Assembly (NCBI GenBank): GCA_021807115.1 | Contig: JAKAPJ010000001.1 | Location: 29,830-93,829 of the forward strand | Source: Microcaldota archaeon | Lineage (GTDB): Archaea > Micrarchaeota > Micrarchaeia > Micrarchaeales > Micrarchaeaceae | Direction: 5' to 3' | DNA length: 64,000 nt | Part shown: positions 1 to 8,313 of the stretch, piece by piece | How the letters are laid out: the number at the start of each line of letters is the position of its first letter | How positions within the stretch are numbered: position 1 is the first letter of the stretch | The notes under the pieces: model-generated | Seen by the model: only the letters and a program-made list of their open reading frames with translations | Told to the model about the DNA's origin: nothing | Database searches by the model: none | Translations under genes and position numbers: made by a program

Positions 1-669
1 AGCATCTCCACGCTGAACGAGACCGAGCTCGCATTTCCCCATTACTATGCCACGGAGCTGTATGCAATACTCAAGGACAGGGTGGGCATAGGCTTCAAGA
101 AGGACATAGTGGAGGACGAGGTGCTGCATTACGTTGCCGCCATGGCTGCCAAAGAGGGAGGGGATGCAAGGCTATCCCTCAAGATCCTGACCAAGGCCGG
201 CGAACTGGCCGACGAGAGGGAGCTGGTGAAGGTGACGATGAAGGAGGCTCAGGAGGCCACAAAGATCGCGGAGAACGAGATAGTCTACGACGTCATCGCG
301 ATGCTGCCAGAACACCAGAAGTTCGTGCTCTACTCAATAGCGCTGCTCACGCAGAGCGGCGGCTCATACAAGAAACTCAGCGACGGCATAGACACATACC
401 TATTCAGCGGGGAGGTGTACAACAGGTACAAATCCCTGACAACCAGCATACACAAGGATCCGAAGAGCGAGAGGTGGTATCGGAAATACCTCTCTGAACT
501 GGAGATGCAGGGGCTCATACAGTCCTTCGAGTCCGGCAAGGGGATAAGGGGCCACACCAAGCTAATAAAGCTGTGCTCCCCGGCCAAGAAGATGTGCGAT
601 GTCCTTTCAAAGGAGCTGTTTGGGGGTGGCGGCACAGAGATACCGCTCCAGCAGACCGTGCCTGGTTGA
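1..669 (+). CDS. cdc6: Orc1/Cdc6 replication initiator, C-terminal part (5' truncated by window edge)
   Basis: Open frame continues to base 1; 'FPHYYATELYAILKDRVGIGF' and the C-terminal winged-helix region (YNRYKSL...YLSELEMQGLIQ) are Cdc6/Orc1-like. Confidence 0.85.
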   Translation, partial: SISTLNETELAFPHYYATELYAILKDRVGIGFKKDIVEDEVLHYVAAMAAKEGGDARLSLKILTKAGELADERELVKVTMKEAQEATKIAENEIVYDVIAMLPEHQKFVLYSIALLTQSGGSYKKLSDGIDTYLFSGEVYNRYKSLTTSIHKDPKSERWYRKYLSELEMQGLIQSFESGKGIRGHTKLIKLCSPAKKMCDVLSKELFGGGGTEIPLQQTVPG

Positions 670-685
670 TTTTGCTGGTGCGTGA

Positions 686-1213
686 GTGGATTTCTACGAC
701 ATTGTCTCAGAGACCTGCGCGTTCGACGACGGTTTTAGGGAGCGGCTGGGCTTCAAGAATATATTCACCGTAAACAAGGACGTCATGGCGGTAGGCGCAG
801 GTCGCGGCCCCTCCGCAGACATTGGCGTATGCATTGCGTTCGGCAGGCCGCAGAATCTTCTTCCCCTGGTAAAGGGGGGCGTGGGCTCCGTGGCGATAAC
901 CGATTCGTACATAGACAAGGAGCTCATGGAGGCAATCAGCGAGAATGGCTGCATACTGTGCATGCCAATGGTCTCCATAACATCGTCGTACGGGCAGGAG
1001 AGGGTGAGGAACATCTACAAGATGTCCAAGCTGTTTTCGCACGCGCGCAAGCTTGGGATAGAGGTGAGCTTCGCCAGCATGGCAAAGACGGCGCTGTACA
1101 TGAACTCCTACATCCAGCTCATAGCGCTCGCGAGATTGGTGGGCGCGGACGATGGGTATGCGCGCCACAGCATAAGTGAACTCAACAGGAGGGTAGGTTC
1201 AGGCATGGCATAG
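686..1213 (+). CDS. rnp3: RNase P protein component 3 (Rpp30-like)
   Basis: 175 aa, TIM-barrel PHP-like pattern; followed directly by a Pop5-like gene. Confidence 0.75.
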   Translation: MDFYDIVSETCAFDDGFRERLGFKNIFTVNKDVMAVGAGRGPSADIGVCIAFGRPQNLLPLVKGGVGSVAITDSYIDKELMEAISENGCILCMPMVSITSSYGQERVRNIYKMSKLFSHARKLGIEVSFASMAKTALYMNSYIQLIALARLVGADDGYARHSISELNRRVGSGMA

Positions 1214-1221
1214 GTTTTAGA

Positions 1222-1542
1222 ATGATGCGCGACAAGCACAGGTATCTGCTGGTTGAGGCCAGTTCCGCTGTGCGCGAGGACGACCGGGAATTCGGCCCGG
1301 CGCTTTACAGGGAGCTGTCCAGGTGCGTAGGGGAGGCGAACATGCATAGGGTCAACCTGAAGTACGTAAAGCAAGTGGACCAAAAAACATTCGTGCTCAA
1401 GTCCAGCCTTGATGGCGCACGGGACCTTGTGCTCGCGCTGGCCCTTGTGAAGAGGGTGAACGGTGCAGACATTGCATTCTACACCCTGAAATCATCCGGC
1501 ACCATAAAGGCACTGCTCTCGTCCGGCCCCGCCGTGGATTAG
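1222..1542 (+). CDS. rnp2: RNase P protein component 2 (Pop5/Rpp14-like)
   Basis: 'MMRDKHRYLLVEA...G...' N-terminus typical of Pop5; adjacent to Rpp30-like gene. Confidence 0.75.
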   Translation: MMRDKHRYLLVEASSAVREDDREFGPALYRELSRCVGEANMHRVNLKYVKQVDQKTFVLKSSLDGARDLVLALALVKRVNGADIAFYTLKSSGTIKALLSSGPAVD

Positions 1543-3276
1543 GTGTTCCAAATGCCATGCGACTACGTGCTCAAGTTCGATGAATGCAGTGCGGGAATAG
1601 CCGTGGAGAGCTACAGCGGCGAGGAGCAGGCAGTCCTGGAGCGGCACATGACCAACTGCGACAGCAACGTCTTCGCGTGGAGGCAGTCGGACACGTTCAC
1701 GTCCGAGCAGATAGGCGCGCTCCTTTCCAGGTACAGCAGGACCTCACTCACAGGCCGGCGCCTTTTCCTGAAGGAGTTTTATCCAAACAAGGAGAGGGGC
1801 AGGGAGTTTTTTGCGGCATGGCTTGTGGACTACGGCGACGATTCCATACAAGAGATGGTCGGGGGGCTGCCCATGGCGTGCGAGTTCGTGTCAAACCTGG
1901 CGGCGAAGGAGATAGAGGACAGCAGGCTTGGGTCTTACATAGAGAAGTCCACAAGGTACGTCCAGTTTGACAAAAAGCTTCCGGACGGCCACTACATGTT
2001 CTACCGCGACCCGGATATACTTTCAACAAGGCACGGAGACAGGTACATATCGCTAATGGACAGCCTTTTCTCTTCGTACTCCGCCGCCATGCCAAAGATG
2101 GAGCGCTACATCAGGGACACCAACAGGATAGAAGACGTGCGCTTTAGGCTCGGTAGCTCGCTTATCGGGATATCGGACATGGGACCCAAGGTCACGGAGG
2201 ACTTCGGCGTCACTGAACAGGATCTCACCAAGGCGTACGACAACGCAATAAAGGCAAATGCACTGGATTTTCTGCGCGACTACCTGCCCATGTCCACCCT
2301 CACACACGTGGGAATGAGCATGAACGCGCGCTCCTACGAAAACGTGATACAGAAGATGCTGGCATCCCCTCTGGCCGAGTCCGTGTGGATCGGCAAGAGG
2401 ATGGCTCAGGAGCTGGGCAGGCTAACGCCGTCCCTGGTGAAAGAATCGGGTGACCCGCGCTCCGCCGCGTTCCAGAAATTCCTGAAGATCCGTGCGCAGG
2501 CGACCAGTGCAATCGTGGATAAAATTGGCGCCCCCGCAAGCGGCGGAAGCGGCGTGGATCTTGTTTCATACTACGGAATGGGCTCAGGCGACCCTGATGT
2601 CGCTGCTCAGGTTGCCTTGGCGGCGCCCATCATATATACATTCTCTTCCGGCACAAGCATGCGGGATGCGCATAAAGCTGCAGAGCGCCTTGACCGCTCC
2701 GCCCGTGTGGAGCTTATATCAGCATACATAGGGGAGCGGGCAAACCGCCGCCACAAGCCAGGCCGCGCGTTCGAGAACCTGGAATACCAGTTCGACCTGA
2801 AGGGCAGAATCGGAATTTACCGTGACATACAGAGGCACAGGATAGGCACGCAGGAGCGGCAGCGGTTTGGCGTTAGCCTCGGCTACGAGGTTAGAGACGC
2901 ATTCAGGGATGTTGGCATAGCCGAGGACTATTGCAGCAATATGGACGAGGTGAAGGGTCTCTACGGCGCACTGCAAGAAAGGCTGCCGTACCAGGCCCAG
3001 TATGCCGTGACATTCGGCTTCAATACTAGATGGTACTACCGCATCAACGCCAGGCAGCTATACCACCTATGTGAGCTGCGATCCTCCCCACAGGGCCACC
3101 CTGACTACAGGGTGCTGGTTCAGAAAATGGCTGCCAAGGTGGCTGCAGTGCACCCTACAGTGACGTCAAAGATGACATATCTGGACAGCAGCGAAAAGTC
3201 CCTGGGGCGTCTTGATTCCGAGATAAGGATAGCAGTGAAGAAGGCTAGGCTGTCCGGTGCGAATCCACCGCGCTAG
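1543..3276 (+). CDS. ThyX-like flavin-dependent thymidylate synthase homolog with two ThyX-like halves
   Basis: N half: YGDDSIQEM, YIEKSTRYV, LPMSTLTHVGMSMNARSYENVIQKML; C half: DIQRHRIGTQERQRFG, INARQLYHLCELRSSPQGHPDYR. Confidence 0.75.
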   Translation: MFQMPCDYVLKFDECSAGIAVESYSGEEQAVLERHMTNCDSNVFAWRQSDTFTSEQIGALLSRYSRTSLTGRRLFLKEFYPNKERGREFFAAWLVDYGDDSIQEMVGGLPMACEFVSNLAAKEIEDSRLGSYIEKSTRYVQFDKKLPDGHYMFYRDPDILSTRHGDRYISLMDSLFSSYSAAMPKMERYIRDTNRIEDVRFRLGSSLIGISDMGPKVTEDFGVTEQDLTKAYDNAIKANALDFLRDYLPMSTLTHVGMSMNARSYENVIQKMLASPLAESVWIGKRMAQELGRLTPSLVKESGDPRSAAFQKFLKIRAQATSAIVDKIGAPASGGSGVDLVSYYGMGSGDPDVAAQVALAAPIIYTFSSGTSMRDAHKAAERLDRSARVELISAYIGERANRRHKPGRAFENLEYQFDLKGRIGIYRDIQRHRIGTQERQRFGVSLGYEVRDAFRDVGIAEDYCSNMDEVKGLYGALQERLPYQAQYAVTFGFNTRWYYRINARQLYHLCELRSSPQGHPDYRVLVQKMAAKVAAVHPTVTSKMTYLDSSEKSLGRLDSEIRIAVKKARLSGANPPR

Positions 3277-3315
3277 ACGCATGGTGCAATGCCATGCCGC
3301 AGCATACACCGGTGG

Positions 3316-3516
3316 CTATCCCCTTAGCACTTTAAGTGCTGGCGACCTGAGTGATGTGTCAGAAGCCGCGGCATTAGACAGCGCGTCTCTCAGCCCGCTC
3401 ATGAAGTCAAGGAGGCTCTTTCCGTAAGGCTGCTGCAGGTCGCCCCAACTCTCGCCAATCACGCCATCCAATATCTTCGCGAACATCTGCACGACCCTGT
3501 CCTGGCTGCCGTGCAT
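3316..3516 (-). CDS. hypothetical protein (possibly the C-part of the same gene)
   Basis: Open frame extends upstream of the ATG (RFFRTELTDNAGYKNIEADAMHGSQ...). Confidence 0.35.
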   Translation of the reverse strand: MHGSQDRVVQMFAKILDGVIGESWGDLQQPYGKSLLDFMSGLRDALSNAAASDTSLRSPALKVLRG

Positions 3517-3527
3517 TGCGTCTGCCT

Positions 3528-3809
3528 CTATATTCTTGTAACCAGCATTGTCTGTAAGCTCGGTGCGGAAGAACCTGCTGGTGCATTGTCAACCCCCTTC
3601 CCATCAACCTGCACGTCCACCACTCTGTTATGCAGTAATACTACCCTAAACACCTTCGACATAAAATTCCCTTCCACAAAAAGGCCCGCCATCCTCCGCC
3701 CAAAGGAGCTGTCATCTATGCTGCCGCTAAAATGTCCTATGTCCACCTTCAAATCGCCTCCCTTACGCTTATTCCCAAATCTTGTTTTTCTTTGGCACCA
3801 TTTAACCAT
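3528..3809 (-). CDS. hypothetical protein (possibly the N-part of a gene split with 3316..3516)
   Basis: ORF only; 3' neighbour in another frame on the same strand looks like a continuation. Confidence 0.4.
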   Translation of the reverse strand: MVKWCQRKTRFGNKRKGGDLKVDIGHFSGSIDDSSFGRRMAGLFVEGNFMSKVFRVVLLHNRVVDVQVDGKGVDNAPAGSSAPSLQTMLVTRI

Positions 3810-3930
3810 CCTGTTGGCTTATGAATGATTGTCATACAAAAGGCTTTCTGCGCCTGGTGGCAGAAACGTTTATATTATCATGCAGAACAGTCAATTCGCC
3901 GGCCCACTGTGTGCCGGCACGGTTGGTCAA

Positions 3931-4212
3931 ATGGCAAAGGAAAAACCCAAGGTTGGCGAATGCGAGTGCAGGTGTGGTTCGGGACCGGCGAAGATAGTGG
4001 GGCTCATAGTTGCCCTCCTTCTTGTGCCTATCCTGTTCATATGGTCACTGCACATGTTGTTCTCGCTTGCTATAGCCTACAATCCATTCACATGGTTCGC
4101 GGCACTGATACTGGTCACGATAATAGGCAGGGGCGGGAGGTTCTGGCACCACCGCAACTGGTGCATATGCTGCATGTACGGGTGCATGGGGCACTGCAGC
4201 ATATCCAAGTAA
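3931..4212 (+). CDS. small Cys-rich membrane protein
   Basis: MAKEKPKVGECECRCG..., two hydrophobic segments, C-terminal Cys/His cluster. Confidence 0.5.
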   Translation: MAKEKPKVGECECRCGSGPAKIVGLIVALLLVPILFIWSLHMLFSLAIAYNPFTWFAALILVTIIGRGGRFWHHRNWCICCMYGCMGHCSISK

Positions 4213-4285
4213 CCCAATCGCCTTGGCATAAGCCAATTATGGTTATAGCACGGCCGGCGCGTGCGCCTGCCAGCAAGGTGCAATC

Positions 4286-5128
4286 ATGGAATACAAGACT
4301 CTGGGGAATACGGGCGAGAGGATTCCCTGTGTAGGCATGGGCACCTGGGAACTGCAGCACACAGAAAAATCGCTGACCGCCCTAAAGGCCGGTCTTGCTA
4401 TGGGTGATCGGTTCATCGACACGGCAGAGCTTTATGGCACAGAGGACATTGTGGGCAAGGCGATAGCCGGGGAGGATGGCGTATTCGTCGCGTCCAAGGT
4501 GTGGGTGAGCCACTTCAGGCACGACGATGTAATAAGGGCATGCACCGGAAGCCTCAAGAAGCTGGGTCTCAAGCAGATTGACCTCTACCAACTGCACTGG
4601 CCGAGTCGCGATGTCCCAATAAAGGATACGATGTCTGCCATGGAAGCATTGCTGAAGCAGGGCAAGATAAGGCACATAGGGGTCAGCAACTTCTCTGTGG
4701 CCCAGCTCCGTGAGGCTCGCGATGCGCTGAAAGGCGCAGACGTGGTGTCAAACCAGGTTGAATACGGTATACTCATGCGCGAGCCAGAGCACGACGGCAT
4801 GCTGGAGTACTGTGCGAAGGAACGGATAACCGTGATAGCGTACAGCCCGCTCAGCCACGGTGCACTTTTCGGCCCAGGGTGCAAAGAACTAATGCAGACG
4901 CTCGAATCGGTGGGCCACGGATACGGCAAGACCGGAGCCCAAGTTGCACTGAGCTGGCTGGTCTCGCACGATCAGGTGGTTCCGATCCCCAAGGCATCAT
5001 CGGCAGAGCATGTGAAAGCCAACATAGCGGCTGCAGAATTGAAGCTGTCAAAGAAGGACATTGGCCTGCTGGACCGGGAGTCACTGCGTTTTGCAAGGCC
5101 TTCCTTGGCCAGCTCGCGCAACTGGTAA
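4286..5128 (+). CDS. aldo/keto reductase
   Basis: 'DRFIDTAELYGTE', 'DLYQLHWP', 'IRHIGVSNFS', 'VVPIPKASS' AKR motifs. Confidence 0.92.
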   Translation: MEYKTLGNTGERIPCVGMGTWELQHTEKSLTALKAGLAMGDRFIDTAELYGTEDIVGKAIAGEDGVFVASKVWVSHFRHDDVIRACTGSLKKLGLKQIDLYQLHWPSRDVPIKDTMSAMEALLKQGKIRHIGVSNFSVAQLREARDALKGADVVSNQVEYGILMREPEHDGMLEYCAKERITVIAYSPLSHGALFGPGCKELMQTLESVGHGYGKTGAQVALSWLVSHDQVVPIPKASSAEHVKANIAAAELKLSKKDIGLLDRESLRFARPSLASSRNW

Positions 5129-5131
5129 TCT

Positions 5132-5692
5132 CTAGCGCCATCCCCTGAGCAAGGCGCGCATTATTCTGCTCGGTGGCAGAGAGGCGTCTATGAACCTCAG
5201 GCCAGCCATCCTTGCCTGTCTGTCCGCATAGTTTTTCCATGCGAGTATCATCCTCATCTGGTGCGGGGCCTTGCCGAAATCGTTGTCCCTGCCGCGGCTC
5301 GCCAGCCTCTTGTGTATCAGGGCGCGGCTTGCCTTGAGGTAGTACGCCTCATTGAAAAGCGTAACAATGTCATAGAGGTTGTGCGGTATGCCGAATACAA
5401 ATACATCCCTTCTACAATTGAGCAGGGCTCTCAGCCTCCTTTCGCTCCATACCCAGTAATTCCTGGAAAGCCATTCTTGGCTGGCGTCCTTGGGGTAGCT
5501 CACCGCCCTCCCCTTGCCATTTACCCACTTGGCAAGCCCGTGTACAGCGTCGCCGTCATATGCGTTCAGGCTCCTACGCCTGAAATAGCGGGCCAAATAG
5601 GTTTTCCCGCTGCCTGATATTCCCGTAATAAGCACGCGCCTGTGCATACAAGTATGATGGGTGCATACAAAATTAAAGAGTAGCGGCAGCAC
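5132..5692 (-). CDS. P-loop NTPase/kinase-like protein (likely start at 5647, MHRRVLITG)
   Basis: Walker A GISGSGKT; intact homolog of the frameshifted ORF pair at 45892..46537. Confidence 0.75.
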   Translation of the reverse strand: MLPLLFNFVCTHHTCMHRRVLITGISGSGKTYLARYFRRRSLNAYDGDAVHGLAKWVNGKGRAVSYPKDASQEWLSRNYWVWSERRLRALLNCRRDVFVFGIPHNLYDIVTLFNEAYYLKASRALIHKRLASRGRDNDFGKAPHQMRMILAWKNYADRQARMAGLRFIDASLPPSRIMRALLRGWR

Positions 5693-5741
5693 CGTGATTC
5701 GAAAGTAATAAATCCATCACCCGCGATTAACGTCCGAGCGC

Positions 5742-6644
5742 ATGTATAGTCCAGGTGCGTACAATCGCGTTTTACAGGTCACCCCGTCAGGCATCAGGGC
5801 CCAATCCGCAATGGAGTACCTGATGACCTACGGGTGGGCGATACTCGTCATAGCAGTGGTGCTTGGGATACTCTTTCAGCTCGGCGTCTTCGGCGGCGCG
5901 AACCTTGCGCCTAAGGCAAAGTCTGGGTCATGTATCGTACAGAAGACCTCAGTTTCCACCGCCCTTGAGGGGATGTGCCAGGGCGAGCTGCCGCAGTTCG
6001 TCGCAACGGTAAGCGGCAGCGGCGAGATGAAGCTGAACAATCCTGCAGGTTTTCCGATAGGCACACAGCCAATGAGCATCTTTGCATGGATAGAAACTTC
6101 AAACACTGGGCGCCAAAATATATTTGCATATGGCCCATGCAATACTGCACAATTAGTGTTCTTCGCAGTGGACAATGGAAGAATAGAGGTTGATTTTTGC
6201 GGTGATTCTACCAATCCGGGCCCCACCATCGACAATGGCGCATGGCATTTCGTAGGCTTTACCATAGCGGGCGGCACTACTGCGGTGACTTTTTACGTAG
6301 ACGGCCAGGCATACCCGTCCTCCGTAGGCACAGTGCCCAACATAGCGGGCGGCACATACGCAAATGTGATCAACAACAACGCAGGGGTCAATGGATACCA
6401 GGGATGTTGCCTATTCTACGGCGAAATAGCGAATGTCCAGCTATACAACGCCACACTCTCGCCTGCAGAGGCAAACGCGCTCTACCTTGAGGGCATAGGC
6501 GGCGCGCCGGTAAAGCCGCAGAACATAGTGGGGTGGTGGCCGCTTAATGGGGACGTGAACGACTACTCCGGAAACAACAACAACGGCCAGAACCTAGGCG
6601 TGGGATACTCGAGTTCGTGGGCAAGCGCTTACACTGCACCATAG
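5742..6644 (+). CDS. class III signal-peptide (type IV pilin-like) protein with LamG/ConA-like domain
   Basis: RAQSAMEYLMTYGWAILVIAVVLGIL at N-terminus; LamG-like 'GAWHFVGFTI...VTFYVDGQ...GEIANVQLYNATLSPAEANALY'. Confidence 0.8.
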   Translation: MYSPGAYNRVLQVTPSGIRAQSAMEYLMTYGWAILVIAVVLGILFQLGVFGGANLAPKAKSGSCIVQKTSVSTALEGMCQGELPQFVATVSGSGEMKLNNPAGFPIGTQPMSIFAWIETSNTGRQNIFAYGPCNTAQLVFFAVDNGRIEVDFCGDSTNPGPTIDNGAWHFVGFTIAGGTTAVTFYVDGQAYPSSVGTVPNIAGGTYANVINNNAGVNGYQGCCLFYGEIANVQLYNATLSPAEANALYLEGIGGAPVKPQNIVGWWPLNGDVNDYSGNNNNGQNLGVGYSSSWASAYTAP

Positions 6645-6717
6645 CGCAGTAAGGCATGGCTGAGGTGCGATGGGCGAAAGATACAATAAGCAATCATGAG
6701 CTAATAACCACATCAGC

Positions 6718-8313
6718 TTGAAGACAGTGAAGTGGGCGAACGGCAGTATGGCGGCAAACCGTGTGGTGGTCAGGGATACGAGGATATACCTATACGCCGC
6801 CATCGCCATCACGGTGCTGAGCATAGCCTACTGGGCAATGTATGTCGTCAATGCATATGGCACGTTCCACGATTATGAAGGTATAGGCATACCCGCATAT
6901 GGCATGTTCTACGACGTACACTATGTCTACGAGATGAGCCCTCTCCAGATGTTTGTCTACGGCAACCACCTAGCCCCCGACCAGGTTTTCCTGCTCGTGC
7001 CATACTTCTTCATCCAATCGCCCCTGACGCTGCTCATTGCGCAGGACATTATACTTTCCGCCACAGGCCTGCTCGTGTTCTTCGTCGCAAGGGACCTGCT
7101 GAGGAGCGATGGGTTGGGCCTGATGCTGTGCTTTGCATACCTGGCAAACCCCGGGATGCACGGAATGTTAATATTCGACTACCATGAGGAGTATCTGATA
7201 GTGCCGTTCTACATACTCACATTCTACTATTACATGAAGCTCAACAAGCCAATGTTCTACATTTCCTCCGCCCTGCTGTTGGGCGCAATGGATATCGCCC
7301 CAATAATTGCCGCATCCCTGGCAGTCGGCTTGGCCGCGTACGAATACATTGTAGACAAGAACCAGCGTACCAGGGGCGAGAGACTGCGGCTGAGCGCCAT
7401 CCTCATAATCGGATGCATTGCCGTCCTTGCAGTCTACAATCTGATGTATTTCAGCCTCAATGGGAGCTACGCCAAGAACCCCAACTTTCCCACCCTACTA
7501 GAACTGCAGACCGTGCCCCTTGTGCCATACAATGGCGTAGGCGCCCCTGGGGGCGAAAACAACATGCAGCAGTATGCGCTCATGTCTGGGAGCTGGCCCG
7601 AATATTACACTCTGCTGTGCTACGGCATAGGGGTAGGGCTTCTAGGTTCCGGGCCTGCCGTTCTGTTCGCCCCTGTCCCGGCTATCATAATGGCTTCACC
7701 GTGGCTTGCAGAGCTGCTTGTCTTCGGCAACTCGGACTTTGCTTCAGTGTTTATCGAGTACTTCAGTTTTGTAATAGGCGCGATGATTGCGGCAGCTATA
7801 CTCGGATTCATGTCAATAATGTCAAGGGACACGCACCGCAAGGCCGGAAGGACCGGGATGCTAATGCCAATCATGATCTCCATCACACTTTCCATAACCG
7901 TTCTGCTTGCCATTGTGTCGCCGTTCGCATCGCTGTCGCTCAACGTAACAAACATTTCGCAGTCCTTCCTATTCAAGGTCGCCCCATCCCAGCAGGCTTA
8001 CTACTCCCAGCTCGACTGGGTGATCGCTAAGGTCCCGTCCAACGCGTCGCTTATGACACAGGGCTTCATAATGCCCCATGTGCTGGACCGTCAGTACTTT
8101 GAGCTCCTAGGCGAACACGTCTACTTCCAGCCCAAGTACATACTTGTGGATTTCAATACAAACGTAAGCCTGGTATGGAACGGCGGCGCAATAACAGACG
8201 CATTCCAGAACTACACATCCCAGCATCCATACGAGCTGGTAGCCCAGAACGGTACCGCAAGGCTCTACGAGGAGATTCAGGGATTCAACGCAACCGGGAT
8301 AGGGATGCCATGA
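6718..8313 (+). CDS. DUF2079-like polytopic membrane protein
   Basis: NPGMHGMLIFDYHEEYLIVPFYILTFYYYMK; paralogous to the next ORF and to 43606..45144. Confidence 0.75.
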   Translation: MKTVKWANGSMAANRVVVRDTRIYLYAAIAITVLSIAYWAMYVVNAYGTFHDYEGIGIPAYGMFYDVHYVYEMSPLQMFVYGNHLAPDQVFLLVPYFFIQSPLTLLIAQDIILSATGLLVFFVARDLLRSDGLGLMLCFAYLANPGMHGMLIFDYHEEYLIVPFYILTFYYYMKLNKPMFYISSALLLGAMDIAPIIAASLAVGLAAYEYIVDKNQRTRGERLRLSAILIIGCIAVLAVYNLMYFSLNGSYAKNPNFPTLLELQTVPLVPYNGVGAPGGENNMQQYALMSGSWPEYYTLLCYGIGVGLLGSGPAVLFAPVPAIIMASPWLAELLVFGNSDFASVFIEYFSFVIGAMIAAAILGFMSIMSRDTHRKAGRTGMLMPIMISITLSITVLLAIVSPFASLSLNVTNISQSFLFKVAPSQQAYYSQLDWVIAKVPSNASLMTQGFIMPHVLDRQYFELLGEHVYFQPKYILVDFNTNVSLVWNGGAITDAFQNYTSQHPYELVAQNGTARLYEEIQGFNATGIGMP

